64,000 nucleotides of DNA from JABSQH01 sp965230015 (GTDB lineage Bacteria; Actinomycetota; Acidimicrobiia; Acidimicrobiales; Ilumatobacteraceae). This document shows, in pieces, positions 35,907-45,132 of the stretch. The stretch is taken from contig CBDDKF010000026.1 in the NCBI GenBank assembly GCA_965230015.1, positions 1-64,000 of the forward strand, in the 5' to 3' direction. A program made the translations under genes and the position numbers. Every line of letters begins with the position of its first letter. The first letter of the stretch is position 1. The notes under the pieces were generated by a model. That model was not told where the DNA came from and did no database searches. It saw nothing but the letters and a program-made list of their open reading frames with translations.

Positions 35907-37367
35907 TCAGTATGACACCGCTCGGGTCACCGGTTTCGACCCGACCGCGTCGTTCACCCAACCGCCGATGATCTCGGAGAACAGTCCAGCGCCGCCGCCG
36001 GCGTAGGCGAGCATCAACCCCCCGTCGCGGAACTTCGGCAGGCTCGGTGCGTCGGCGAAAGCCTCGGGCAGGCCCTCCTCGATGCCGTCGGCGCCGCGGA
36101 CGAGTTCGCTGCCTGGGCGCGTCAGGTGTTCGTTGATCGCCGCGACGATTGCGGTGCGATCCCACCCCGCCGACGCGAAGACGCGAGCGTGTTCGGGCCC
36201 GATCACGAGCACGGCATCGAACGCCATGATCAGCTTCGGATGATGAAGGCCGACGAGGGCCGCGGCCATCGATCGGGCGAGCGAGTCGGGGTGGCGCGAG
36301 ATCTGATCGACGACGCAGCGGGTCCCCTCCCCGGCGAACAAGGTGACGGCGTCGACGCCGTCGGCGACACCGTGCTCGCCGGCCAATCGCCCGAAGGGCG
36401 ACGCCTCGTCGTTCTCGGCGAAGCAGAAGCCCACCTTGCCCGGGCTGCCATGGGTCGCTCGATCGATCTCGCCGGGCCGGCCGCCGCCGACGTTGCGCAC
36501 CACGAGTTGTAGTGCCCTCCCGATCGTGGAGTTGGCCCGGTTGCCCTGGCCGAGCGCGTTCCCTCCGGAGTTCATACCGATCGCTCGTGTGCCCGGCCCC
36601 GAGCAGATCATCACCGGGCCCACGGGCATCGTCGTGGCCAGGAGCCCGTGCATGTTGAAGTCGTCCATGCACGCCGCCTCCACTGCGGTGAGCACCCAGG
36701 GCAGGTACTCGGGGCGGCATCCGGCCATCACCGCAGCGATCGCCACCTTCTCCACGGTCGCCGGAGCGAGATCGGGCGGGATCACGGCGACGATCTCGTC
36801 AGGCGCACGTGAGGTTCCCTCGAGCATCGCCAGCACGCGCGCTTCGGTCGGCGGTACGACCGGTAGCCCGTCGCTCCACCCGCGGGTGTACATCATCTCG
36901 ATCTCGTCTTCGGCATCGGCAACTTCGATGCGGCGTGCGGAGAGGATCGACCCGCCAAACCGGGCGCGCAGCTCGTCGACGAGATCGGGGTCGACGCTTT
37001 TCGACCCGCAGCCGGGTCGCATCGGCGGAAGACCTGCGCCGAGATCGTCGATGCCCGTCAACCGCTGCCACACATCGCGTTGCCAGCCGATCGTTCGCTC
37101 CCGTTCGACACCGTCGTCGACGACGATCAGTGTCGGGACCGTCTCGATGTCGTGGTGCCAGCTGAACGCGAGGTCCTCGTCGAACACCGGGGTGGGCGCG
37201 TCGGGAAACGAAGGGTCGTCCTGGGTCAGGACGGTCAGGTCGGAGCGCCGTTGCGCGACATCGGCAAGCACGGGCGCAATCGTGCGACACGTCTCGCAGT
37301 CGCGCTTGACGACCACGACGAGCCCGTCGGGAAGAGTCGGCGCATCCGGTGAGGTCGTTGCGGTCAT
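35907..37367 (-). CDS. thioredoxin-domain fusion protein, partner of the UGSC selenoprotein
   Basis: A 486-aa protein. Residues 1-110 form a thioredoxin-like domain with redox pair C24-ET-C27 (VVVKRDCETCRTIAPVL) and cis-proline strand ETVPTLIVVDDG. A linker with PGCGSKSVDP leads to a 340-residue conserved domain of unknown function: YTRGWSDGLPVVPPTEARV, VEKVAIAAVMAGCRPEYLPWVL, GPGTRAIGMNSGGNALGQGNRANSTIGRAL and GSPGKVGFCFAEN. The last domain has several invariant-looking Gly/Asn turns and cysteines, suggesting an enzyme. The TGA stop is followed by ATG of the selenoprotein after 4 bases, so they are co-transcribed and probably act on the same substrate or relay electrons. Confidence 0.75.
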   Translation of the reverse strand: MTATTSPDAPTLPDGLVVVVKRDCETCRTIAPVLADVAQRRSDLTVLTQDDPSFPDAPTPVFDEDLAFSWHHDIETVPTLIVVDDGVERERTIGWQRDVWQRLTGIDDLGAGLPPMRPGCGSKSVDPDLVDELRARFGGSILSARRIEVADAEDEIEMMYTRGWSDGLPVVPPTEARVLAMLEGTSRAPDEIVAVIPPDLAPATVEKVAIAAVMAGCRPEYLPWVLTAVEAACMDDFNMHGLLATTMPVGPVMICSGPGTRAIGMNSGGNALGQGNRANSTIGRALQLVVRNVGGGRPGEIDRATHGSPGKVGFCFAENDEASPFGRLAGEHGVADGVDAVTLFAGEGTRCVVDQISRHPDSLARSMAAALVGLHHPKLIMAFDAVLVIGPEHARVFASAGWDRTAIVAAINEHLTRPGSELVRGADGIEEGLPEAFADAPSLPKFRDGGLMLAYAGGGAGLFSEIIGGWVNDAVGSKPVTRAVSY

Positions 37368-37490
37368 GCTCGGACGGTAACCAGCGCGTGTGACGCATAT
37401 AGCGTCGGCCCGGCTTGGCTCGCGGCCGAACTGGCCCTAACGTAGAAATGCATCGGGGGCGTAGCTGGACCAGACCGCGCAGATGACGCG

Positions 37491-38327
37491 ATGACCGTGA
37501 CCTTTCACGGGGTCCGCGGGTCGACCCCGTGCCACGGTGAGGAGATCCTCGGGTACGGCGGCAACACATCGTGCGTCTCGCTCGACATTCCCGGACAGCG
37601 GCCGATCCTGTTCGATCTCGGGACCGGGCTGCGCTACTTCGGTGCGTCCCATCCAGCCGGCGAGCCGTTCCACGGGACGGTCCTGCTGACACACCTGCAC
37701 TGGGACCACATCCAGGGACTGCCGTTCTTCAAGCCGTTGCTGCACCCCGACGCTGACGTCATCGTGTACGCCCCCGAGCAGGAAGGTGACTTGACCGTTG
37801 CCGACGTGTTCGCCGACACGATCAAACCGCCACTGTTCCCGATCCACTTCGCGATGTTTCCCGGCGACGTGGAGTTCGTCGACGTCGCCGACGACGAGTT
37901 CGTCATCGGCGACGAGGTCGAGGTGATGAGTCGTTTGGTCCCCCACGTGGGAAACACCCTCGGGTTCCGGGTCACGTGGCACGGACGTTCGGTGGTGTAC
38001 CTCAGCGATCATCAGATGCCCACCGATGGTTCCCTCGATGTCACCCCTGGGGTGCTCGAACTGTGTGCCGATGCCGACCTGGTGATCCACGACGCGCAGT
38101 ACACCCCCGAAGAGTTCGTCACGAAGTCCGACTGGGGTCACTGCACACCCGAGTTCGCCGTCTTCGTCGCGGCGCGCGCCGGCGCCAAGCGGCTTGCGCT
38201 GTTTCACCACGATCCGCTGCATCACGACGAGATGCTCGATCTGATCGCCGAGCAGGCGCGGCGCTGTGGAGCCGACCTCGGTGTCGACGTGTTCGCAGCT
38301 CGCGAACGCCAGTCGGTCACGATCTGA
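37491..38327 (+). CDS. metallo-beta-lactamase-fold hydrolase (RNase Z/phosphodiesterase-like)
   Basis: A 278-aa MBL-fold protein beginning VTFHGVRGSTPC. The zinc motif is H68-L-H70-W-D72-H73, with further ligands in VPHVGNTLGF, YLSDHQ and the terminal ALFHHDPLH. The GVRGSTPC...GGNTSC N-terminus is typical of a subgroup including PhnP- and RNase Z-like phosphodiesterases. No signal peptide. It is divergent from the thioredoxin-fusion gene with 123 bases between and precedes a MauE-like gene. Confidence 0.8.
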   Translation: MTVTFHGVRGSTPCHGEEILGYGGNTSCVSLDIPGQRPILFDLGTGLRYFGASHPAGEPFHGTVLLTHLHWDHIQGLPFFKPLLHPDADVIVYAPEQEGDLTVADVFADTIKPPLFPIHFAMFPGDVEFVDVADDEFVIGDEVEVMSRLVPHVGNTLGFRVTWHGRSVVYLSDHQMPTDGSLDVTPGVLELCADADLVIHDAQYTPEEFVTKSDWGHCTPEFAVFVAARAGAKRLALFHHDPLHHDEMLDLIAEQARRCGADLGVDVFAARERQSVTI

Positions 38328-38354
38328 CGCCGAACACCGCTCGAGGCTGCCCAG

Positions 38355-38732
38355 GTGGACGTGCTGGCCGCACTGGCCTCGACTCTGTTGAGTGTCGTGT
38401 TCCTCGTCGCTGGCGCATCCAAGATCGCCACTCGACACCGCTGGGTGAGCCAAGCGGCCGAGCTCGCGATACCGACTCCGGTTGCAGTTGCTGTGCCGTG
38501 GTGCGAACTCGGACTCGGCGCGGTGCTCGTCGTGCGGGTGGTGCCGGTCGCAGCCAGTGCGGTGGCGATCGCCGTGTTGGTCGCCTTCACCGCGATGATC
38601 GCATGGCAGATGCGCCGCCCCGACCGGCCGCCGTGTGCGTGTTTCGGCTCGTGGTCGACGCGGCCGCTCTCGGCCCGCGACATCGCCCGCAACGCGCTGC
38701 TCATCGGTGTGGCCCTCGTCGCCGCAGCCTGA
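38355..38732 (+). CDS. MauE/DoxX-like small membrane protein
   Basis: A 125-aa protein with four hydrophobic segments and a cytoplasm/periplasm-boundary motif PPCACFGSWS, the counterpart of the CGCFG motif in MauE-type proteins, which support disulfide formation in partner proteins. GTG 38355 is taken as start because it opens the first membrane segment directly. Its location 1 kb from the thioredoxin-fusion/selenoprotein operon is suggestive, but the two are on opposite strands. Confidence 0.7.
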   Translation: MDVLAALASTLLSVVFLVAGASKIATRHRWVSQAAELAIPTPVAVAVPWCELGLGAVLVVRVVPVAASAVAIAVLVAFTAMIAWQMRRPDRPPCACFGSWSTRPLSARDIARNALLIGVALVAAA

Positions 38733-38754
38733 AGGCTGCCCGACCGCTCAGCCG

Positions 38755-40764
38755 CTACAACGTGGTGAGCACGAACGCGAGGATGCGCGCTTCGTCGCGC
38801 CAGGCGTCGTAGCGACCACTCGGGCCGAGGTGGCCGGCGCCCATCTCGGTGACGAGGAGCATCGGTCGATCCGAGATGGTGACGTCACGCAGGCGAGCCA
38901 TCCACTTTGCCGGCTCGTGCACCGACACGCGGGGGTCGTTCAATCCGGCGCTGACGTAGATCGCGGGGTACGCGGCTGCGGCGGTGTGGTCGTATGGCGA
39001 GTAGCTCTCGATGTACGACGCGTATGGCTCGCTTCGTGGGTCGCCCCACTCGTCCCACTCGGTCACCGTCAGCGGCAGCGACGGGTCGCTCATCGTGGTG
39101 ACCACGTCCACGAACGGGACCTCGGCGACCGCCACACGAAAACGCTCGGGTTGCATCGTCAAGCACGCGCCCACCAGTAGCCCGCCAGCCGATCCACCGC
39201 GTACGCCGATGTGTTCAGGGCTGGCGATGCCGGCGTTCACCAGCTCGTCCACGCAGGCCAGGGTGTCGGTGAACGTGTTGCGCTTGTTGAGCCGTCGTCC
39301 GCCCTCGTACCAGGCGCGTCCCAACTCACCACCACCCCGCGGGTGGGCGACGGCCACGCGCACCCCGCGGTCGAGCAGCGACAGTCGGGCGACCGAGAAC
39401 CGTGGTGGGAGCGACACTTCGTATGCGCCGTACGCCGTGACGAGAGTCGGTCCAGGTGCTCGAGTGTCGCGCCGGCCGACCACGTCGACCGGGATCTGGG
39501 CCTCGTCGCTGGCGGTCGCCCACCGACGCGTCGACTCGTACGCCGCGAGATCGACGTTGGGCGTCGCCACCTGCTTGAGGAGTCGACGATTCGAGCCGTC
39601 GATGTCCTCTTCGTACAGGGCGGGCGGTGAGGTCATCGACTGCATCGTGAAGCGAACGCGCTCGGTGTTCCACTCCGGATTGGCGGCGAGGTCGATGTCG
39701 CTCGGCTCGGCGAGGCCGAGCACTTCTCGCTCGCGGCCATCGCGAAACCGCAGCGACAAGTGGGGGAGCCCGTTCGACCAGCGGAGCAGTGCGAGAAACT
39801 CAGCGAACGCATCGACCGCCACGATGCGTTCGCCGGCGCGGTGGGCCACGAGCTCGTGCCACTCCCCGCCGTCGACCGACTGCTGCACGCAGAAGTCGGT
39901 GGCGCCGTCGTTGGTCAACATCACCCACCGGTCGCCCCAATCGTCGAGTGCGTACTCGACACCCGGTCGGCGGGCCTGCACCAGCTGTGGTGCTGCGGTC
40001 GGCGTCGACGAATCGAGGGTGCGGACCTCGGTGGCGTCGAGGCTGGCGCTCGACACGATGATCCACCGCTCGGAGCGGGTCACGCCAACGCCCACGTAGA
40101 ACGATTCGTCGGACTCGTCGAACACCACTTGATCGGACGACGTGGGGGTGCCCAGTTCGTGCCGCCACACGGTGCACGGCCGCTGCTGTTCGTCGGCGGT
40201 CACGTAGAACACGAAGCGCCCGTCGGCCGACCACGCCGTACCCGCGTTGGACACACCATCGACCTCGTCAGCGAGATCGTCGCCGCTCTCGAGATCGCGG
40301 ATGCGCAGTGTGTAGCGCTCGTCACCCGTGACGTCGAACGACCACGCCAGCAGACGGTGATCGAACGACACATCGAACGCGCCGACATCGAAGTGCTCGT
40401 GCCCGTCGGCTTCGATGTTCTCGTCGAGGAGGAGTTGATCGGTTGCCCGGTCCGACGATGGACCGCGCAGATGACGGGGATAGCTCGCTCCTTCGTCGGT
40501 GGCCGTCGTGTACCACCACGGCCCGGAGCGCACCGGGACCGAGAGGTCGGTCTCTTGGATCCGGGAGCGGATCTCGGTGAACAGTTGCTCGATCAGATCA
40601 TCGTGCTCGGCGAACCACGTCGTCGCGTAGTCGTTCTCGTCGCGCAGGTACCGAGCGAGGTCCGGGTCGTCGAGATCGCGCATCCAGGCGTACGGGTCGT
40701 CGACGCTGCCGGTCGGGCGTTGCCACACATGTGCACGGCGTGGCGGGTGGGGAACATCGTTCAC
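38755..40764 (-). CDS. oligopeptidase B-type S9 peptidase
   Basis: A 669-aa prolyl-oligopeptidase-family serine peptidase: N-terminal beta-propeller (HVWQRPTGSVDDPYAWMRDLDDPDLARYL at the start), then the catalytic domain with nucleophile Ser in GGSAGGLLVG, Asp in GLNDPRVS and His in GAGHLGPSG. PHPRGGGELGRAWYEGGR and EVPFVDVVTTM are typical of oligopeptidase B, which cleaves short peptides after basic residues. It has no signal peptide, so it is cytoplasmic. It is divergent from the ferredoxin gene with 44 bases between. Confidence 0.88.
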   Translation of the reverse strand: MNDVPHPPRRAHVWQRPTGSVDDPYAWMRDLDDPDLARYLRDENDYATTWFAEHDDLIEQLFTEIRSRIQETDLSVPVRSGPWWYTTATDEGASYPRHLRGPSSDRATDQLLLDENIEADGHEHFDVGAFDVSFDHRLLAWSFDVTGDERYTLRIRDLESGDDLADEVDGVSNAGTAWSADGRFVFYVTADEQQRPCTVWRHELGTPTSSDQVVFDESDESFYVGVGVTRSERWIIVSSASLDATEVRTLDSSTPTAAPQLVQARRPGVEYALDDWGDRWVMLTNDGATDFCVQQSVDGGEWHELVAHRAGERIVAVDAFAEFLALLRWSNGLPHLSLRFRDGREREVLGLAEPSDIDLAANPEWNTERVRFTMQSMTSPPALYEEDIDGSNRRLLKQVATPNVDLAAYESTRRWATASDEAQIPVDVVGRRDTRAPGPTLVTAYGAYEVSLPPRFSVARLSLLDRGVRVAVAHPRGGGELGRAWYEGGRRLNKRNTFTDTLACVDELVNAGIASPEHIGVRGGSAGGLLVGACLTMQPERFRVAVAEVPFVDVVTTMSDPSLPLTVTEWDEWGDPRSEPYASYIESYSPYDHTAAAAYPAIYVSAGLNDPRVSVHEPAKWMARLRDVTISDRPMLLVTEMGAGHLGPSGRYDAWRDEARILAFVLTTL

Positions 40765-40808
40765 GATCGAGCCAATGTAGACATCGGGCGGTACCGTGCT
40801 CGTCCACC

Positions 40809-41111
40809 ATGCGTGTCTGGATCGACCAGGATCTGTGCACCGGCGACGGAATCTGTATCGATCACTGTCCCGACGTGTTCGTGCAACTCGAAGACGGCAT
40901 CGCCTACGTCGCCGAGGACGGCATGGCGCTCAACGACCCCGGTGGATCCGGCAGCCTGGCAGCGGTGCCGGATCGGCGCATCGCCGACGTGATTCACGCC
41001 GCCGAGGCCTGTCCGGGCGAGTGCATCTTCATCGAGGCCGACGCGCCGGCGGCGATCGTCGCCGACCCCGCCGACGTCGACTCGGCGCGCGCCGACGGCG
41101 CCGCTGCCTGA
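40809..41111 (+). CDS. small ferredoxin
   Basis: A 100-aa iron-sulfur protein: WIDQDLCTGDGICIDHCPDVF gives C-x5-C-x3-C, and EACPGECIFIE supplies further cysteines at the C-terminal site. The first motif resembles actinobacterial P450-type [3Fe-4S] ferredoxins, but a third closely spaced Cys allows a [4Fe-4S] cluster. It precedes the sufB operator by 64 bases. It may donate electrons for cluster assembly, though no direct evidence ties it to SUF. Confidence 0.83.
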   Translation: MRVWIDQDLCTGDGICIDHCPDVFVQLEDGIAYVAEDGMALNDPGGSGSLAAVPDRRIADVIHAAEACPGECIFIEADAPAAIVADPADVDSARADGAAA

Positions 41112-41175
41112 GCTCGACGGCACTGTCGGAGAGCGCGGTCGAATCGCTTCCACGGGCGTTCCGTTCGAGGCTCCG

Positions 41176-41203
41176 AATTGTTACTATGGCGGTAGTGCAA
41201 ATC
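41176..41203. promoter_or_regulatory. SUF operator, copy 1 (sufB)
   Basis: This is a member of a three-copy 28-bp dyad found only upstream of suf genes. Arms read AATT-GT-TACTAT and GTAGTG-CA-AATC around GGCG. It ends 53 bases before the sufB ATG. It is the least symmetric of the three copies. Confidence 0.7.
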
Positions 41204-41256
41204 CCCCCGCACGATCCGGCTCAGCCGGCTGTGACACCGGTATTGGAGATGACTCG

Positions 41257-42660
41257 ATGACCACGTTCGACCTCGATCTCAGCAAGTACGACCTCGGGTG
41301 GAGCGACGAGGGCGTCGAGTATGCATTCCAGCCCGAGAAGGGCATCAACAAGGGTGTCGTCGACCAAATCTCGTGGTGGAAGGGTGAGCCGCGGTGGATG
41401 ACGCAGTTGCGTCAGCGCTCGCTGCGGCTGTTCGACAAGAAGCCGATGGCCGAGTGGTTCGCGGTGAACATGCCCGACATCGACTTCCAGGACATCTACT
41501 ACTACTTGCGCCCTGCTGGGGAGCAGGTCGACGAGTGGGACGAACTGCCCGAAGAGATGATGAAGACCTACGAGAAGCTCGGCATCCCCGAAGCCGAGCG
41601 GCAGTACCTCGCTGGTGTCACCGCCCAGTACGAGTCCGAGGTCGTGTACCACAAGAACCGCGAGGACCTCGAGGCTCAGGGAATCCTGTTCTGCGACATG
41701 GACACCGCCCTGCGCGAGTACCCCGAGCTGGTCAAGAAGTACTTCGGCACCGTGATCCCCCCGGGCGACAACAAGTTCGCCGCGCTCAACACCGCCGTAT
41801 GGTCCGGTGGCTCGTTCATCTACGTGCCGCCCGGCGTCGAGTGTGAGATGCCGCTGCAGGCCTACTTCCGCATCAACTCCGAAAACGCGGGGCAGTTCGA
41901 ACGCACCCTGATCATCGCCGACGAGGGTGCCAAGGTGCACTACATCGAGGGCTGCTCGGCTCCGGTGTACACCAGCGACTCACTGCACTCGGCTGTGGTC
42001 GAGATCGTCGTCAAGCCCCACGCCCGGGTGACCTACACGACCATTCAGAACTGGTCGCCCAACGTGTACAACCTCGTCACCAAGCGGGCTCGGGTCGAAG
42101 ACCACGGCCACATGGAGTGGATCGACGGCAACATCGGCTCGAAGCTGACGATGAAGTACCCAGCGGTGTACCTCGTGGGCGAGGGTGCCACGGGCGAGGT
42201 GCTCTCGGTGGCCTACGCCGGTGCCGGCCAGCATCAAGATGCCGGGGCCAAGATGGTCCATGCGGCGCCCAACACGAGCTCCAAGATCGTGTCGAAGTCG
42301 ATCAGCCAGTACGGCGGTGTCACCACGTACCGCGGCCTGGTGCGTGTCGACGAGGGCGCCGAGGGCTGCAAGAGCCACGTCGAATGCGACGCCCTGATCC
42401 TCGACGAAGACTCGGTGTCGAAGACCCTTCCCTACATGGAAGTCGGCGAGCGCGATGCGCACATCGGCCACGAGGCCACCGTGTCGAAGATCGCCGACGA
42501 GCAACTCTTCTACTTGATGAGCCGCGGTCTGTCAGAAGAACAGGCGATGGGCATGATCGTCAACGGCTTCATCGAGCCGATCACCAAGACGCTCCCGATG
42601 GAGTACGCCGTGGAGTGGTCGCGCCTGATCGAGCTGCAGATGGAGGGCTCGGTCGGCTGA
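41257..42660 (+). CDS. sufB: Fe-S cluster assembly scaffold SufB
   Basis: A 467-aa SufB, the core scaffold of the SufBCD complex. Conserved stretches are the QISWWKGEPRWM start, YYYLRPAGEQVDEWDELPEEM, WSGGSFIYVPPGVECEMPLQAYFRIN, EGAKVHYIEGCSAPVY, EDHGHMEWIDGNIGSK and the C-terminal region around CDALILDEDSVSKTLPY with the acceptor Cys. There is no intein, unlike mycobacterial SufB. GGAG lies eight bases before ATG 41257. The gene stands alone; sufD and sufC are 2.9 kb downstream beyond two opposite-strand genes. Confidence 0.95.
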   Translation: MTTFDLDLSKYDLGWSDEGVEYAFQPEKGINKGVVDQISWWKGEPRWMTQLRQRSLRLFDKKPMAEWFAVNMPDIDFQDIYYYLRPAGEQVDEWDELPEEMMKTYEKLGIPEAERQYLAGVTAQYESEVVYHKNREDLEAQGILFCDMDTALREYPELVKKYFGTVIPPGDNKFAALNTAVWSGGSFIYVPPGVECEMPLQAYFRINSENAGQFERTLIIADEGAKVHYIEGCSAPVYTSDSLHSAVVEIVVKPHARVTYTTIQNWSPNVYNLVTKRARVEDHGHMEWIDGNIGSKLTMKYPAVYLVGEGATGEVLSVAYAGAGQHQDAGAKMVHAAPNTSSKIVSKSISQYGGVTTYRGLVRVDEGAEGCKSHVECDALILDEDSVSKTLPYMEVGERDAHIGHEATVSKIADEQLFYLMSRGLSEEQAMGMIVNGFIEPITKTLPMEYAVEWSRLIELQMEGSVG

Positions 42661-42693
42661 CCGAACCCTCCATCGCTCAGCTGTCGTTGCCGG

Positions 42694-43734
42694 TCAGAGG
42701 TAGAAGCCGACGACGTCGACGACCACGTCGGCGGTACCGAAGCCACCGACGTACACCTTGATCTCGCCCTCGGGGCTCAGGCGGCTGGTCGCCGACTGAG
42801 CCGCGGCGAGGCCATCGCCGACCCAGTTGCCGGTGGAGAACGCCTGCGGATCGTCCGGCTCTTCGTCGGCGGCGTACACGGCAAAGAAGCCGCGGACCTC
42901 GGTGTTGGCCACCGTGACGGTCAGCAGCACCGCACGTGCGCCTGCGGGCACGCCGCTCGGCTCCTCGGCGACGCTTTCGAGCACGTTGACCGTGACGGAG
43001 CTGTCCGAGCTGGGCTTCGGTCCGGGAATGCCGACACGGGTGTCGGCCACACGTACCGGCACCGCGAGCAGCTCGAGGGCGCCGGTGGTCGGGGTGCCGG
43101 CCAGCTTGACGAAACGGACGCCGTCTTCGCCTTCTGGCACGGTGAACCACAGGGTGCCCTCACCGTCGACGTACATCTCGCCAGGGAGGTGATTGCCGTT
43201 CGGTGCGCCGACGGCCGAGCCGGCGACGAACCAGATGTGCGCTCCTTGCGCGGCGAGCGCCGCCGCACGCGGGGCCTCGACGTCTTCGTCTTCCCCCGGC
43301 TCCGGTGCGCCGTTCGCCGCGATCAGGCCAAAGCCGTCCGTCTCGGTGGTCGAGGCGTGCACGCCGTTGGCGAGGAGGTCGTCGCCATAACCGCCGACGC
43401 GTGCGGGGAAGCCCAGACGGAGGTCGTCGGTCGGGATCTCCTTGGCCACGGTGAACGTGCTCGGGCCCTCGGTGATCACGTCGCCGGGGGTGTTGATGAT
43501 CGCCGTGAACGTCGTCGAGGCGTTTTCTTGGCCAAGCTGCACGGCGTCGTTGTTGTCGGTCAGCCAGTTGCCCGCGTTGGCTTGATCGCCCGCGCTCGCA
43601 GAGCGACCGATGGCGACCGCGCCCACGGCCGCGCCCGCGCCGCCGACGGCCAGTTTGGCCAGGAGAGCCCGACGATCGCTCGGCGTCTCGTCGACGTCGT
43701 CGTGGTCGTTCGGGGTGTGGTCGATATCGGTCAT
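42694..43734 (-). CDS. Tat-exported cell-surface protein with C-terminal beta domain (paralogue 1)
   Basis: A 346-aa secreted protein. After an acidic N-terminus (DIDHTPNDHDDVDETPSD) it has a twin-arginine-like signal, RRALLAKLAVGGAGAAVGAVAIGRSASA. The middle is a small beta-rich region (GGYGDDLLANGVHAS, PGEMYVDGEGTLWFTVP). The last 130 residues are a common actinobacterial surface domain: VRVADTRVGIPGPKP, AVLLTVTVANTEVRGFFAVY, STGNWVGDG and ADVVVDVVGFY. AAGGAG precedes ATG 43734. It is about half-identical by eye to its neighbour at 43923-44951 and lies inside the suf region in the opposite direction. Confidence 0.78.
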   Translation of the reverse strand: MTDIDHTPNDHDDVDETPSDRRALLAKLAVGGAGAAVGAVAIGRSASAGDQANAGNWLTDNNDAVQLGQENASTTFTAIINTPGDVITEGPSTFTVAKEIPTDDLRLGFPARVGGYGDDLLANGVHASTTETDGFGLIAANGAPEPGEDEDVEAPRAAALAAQGAHIWFVAGSAVGAPNGNHLPGEMYVDGEGTLWFTVPEGEDGVRFVKLAGTPTTGALELLAVPVRVADTRVGIPGPKPSSDSSVTVNVLESVAEEPSGVPAGARAVLLTVTVANTEVRGFFAVYAADEEPDDPQAFSTGNWVGDGLAAAQSATSRLSPEGEIKVYVGGFGTADVVVDVVGFYL

Positions 43735-43847
43735 TCGGATGCTCCTTCGGAGGTGTTCGCGTGGGTGGTTGGACACTGAGCGCGTTCGCTCACGCCATCG
43801 TTGTAACACATTCGTCACACCCTGTCGTCGCGCCTCAGAACGCGAAA

Positions 43848-43883
43848 GGACCCGGCGAGGAGGTGTTTTCCCTCGCCGGGTCC
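43848..43883 (-). terminator. terminator of the second Tat-exported protein gene
   Basis: A 13-bp perfect stem, 43848-43860 with 43871-43883, encloses a 10-base loop and is followed on the minus strand by TTTC. It lies 40 bases after the stop of the 43923-44951 gene and well before the next start at 43734, so the two paralogues have separate transcripts. Confidence 0.8.
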
Positions 43884-43922
43884 CGCATCGTTACGTGTCC
43901 GCCGCGTCGTCGCGGCGATCGG

Positions 43923-44951
43923 TCAGCGGTAGAACGCCGTGACGTCGATGATGATGTCGGCGGTGCCGGCACCACCGATCTGGGCGCAGATCTTGCCGTC
44001 GGTGACGCGAGTGAAGATCGTCGCCGCAACGCTGAGATCGGTGCCGACCCAGTTGCCGTTCGACGAGCCCTGACCATCGAGCTCGACACCGTCGGCGAAG
44101 GCCTGGAAGAAACCACGCTCGGTGGTGTTGGCCACGGTCATCGTGATGATCGCTGCGGTGGCATCCGACACCACGCCGGTGTCGCCGCCTGCGACGTTCT
44201 TCGTCAGGTCGACGGTGATCTTGCCGTTGCGTCCAGGCCGTGGGCCCGGGATGCTCTCGCGGGTGTCGGCACAACGCTCGGCCTTTTCGAGGAAGGTCAC
44301 TGCGCCCGCGGTCGGTGCGCCGGCGATCCGCAGGTACTTGTAGCCGGGCGCCTCGCTCTGGGGCACGGTGATCCACAGCGTGCCGTCCTGATCGAAGACC
44401 ATCTCGCCGGGGCCATGGCTGCCCGGTGTCTCGGGGCCGAGGGACGTGGTGCGGTCGAACCAGATATGAGAGCCTGTCGAGATCAAGGCCAACGCCCGCG
44501 GCGCTTCCATAGTCGACGCTTCCGGGTTGGCAGTGAGGTTGGCTGCAACGACACCGAAGCCGTCGGCGTTCTGGATCACCGAGCCGTGAACTCCGTTGGG
44601 GATGTCGTTGCCCTTCCCGTAGCCGCCGATCGCCGCGGGCGCGACGTTGTTTCCCTGGGCGTCGTCGGGGCGATCAAAACAGGCGCTGAACGCGCTGGCG
44701 CCTTTGCCGGCGCCGTCTTCGAGCGGTCCGCCTTTGTACTCGAGGTAGGTCGGCGTCGTCCCGGTGTTCATCGTGCCGGTGCCGATAATGATCGGATCTG
44801 TGTCGGCTGCGCTCGCCGAACGACCGAGGGCTACTGCGCCAACGGCGGCGCCGGCGCCACCGACGGCGAGCTTGGCGAGCAGCGCACGCCGGTTGCTGGC
44901 TTCTTCGGCGGCGTCGTCGTTGTCGGTTGGGGGGACGTCGATGTCGGTCAT
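43923..44951 (-). CDS. Tat-exported cell-surface protein with C-terminal beta domain (paralogue 2)
   Basis: A 342-aa paralogue of the preceding gene with nearly the same signal peptide (NRRALLAKLAVGGAGAAVGAVALGRSASAAD) after an acidic leader. It shares IGGYGKGNDIPNGVHGS, PGEMVFDQDGTLWITVP, CADTRESIPGPRPG, IITMTVANTTERGFFQAF, SNGNWVGTDLS and ADIIIDVTAFY. The ATG at 44951 follows GAGGAG. Signal peptides conserved more strongly than mature parts suggest gene duplication followed by divergence of the exposed surface. Ligand unknown. Confidence 0.78.
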   Translation of the reverse strand: MTDIDVPPTDNDDAAEEASNRRALLAKLAVGGAGAAVGAVALGRSASAADTDPIIIGTGTMNTGTTPTYLEYKGGPLEDGAGKGASAFSACFDRPDDAQGNNVAPAAIGGYGKGNDIPNGVHGSVIQNADGFGVVAANLTANPEASTMEAPRALALISTGSHIWFDRTTSLGPETPGSHGPGEMVFDQDGTLWITVPQSEAPGYKYLRIAGAPTAGAVTFLEKAERCADTRESIPGPRPGRNGKITVDLTKNVAGGDTGVVSDATAAIITMTVANTTERGFFQAFADGVELDGQGSSNGNWVGTDLSVAATIFTRVTDGKICAQIGGAGTADIIIDVTAFYR

Positions 44952-45132
44952 GCGGTGCTCCTCACTCGTAGTACTCGTCGCGACCGGTCCGGCGCGCCGG
45001 CGGCGTCGAGCTCGGCGCTCGATCGGCCACGCCCGTAACCTAATCGCAATCTCGATCTGAGGTACGACACATCTCGGCTGGAGCCGCCGACACGCCGGCG
45101 ATTTCCAGGGCGCGGGTCATACACTGAATGCG

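Noticed and set aside
35907..35909. TGA ending the thioredoxin-fusion gene considered as a second Sec codon
   Set aside because: No conserved sequence follows in frame and the ATG of the next gene is 4 bases on. It is an ordinary stop.
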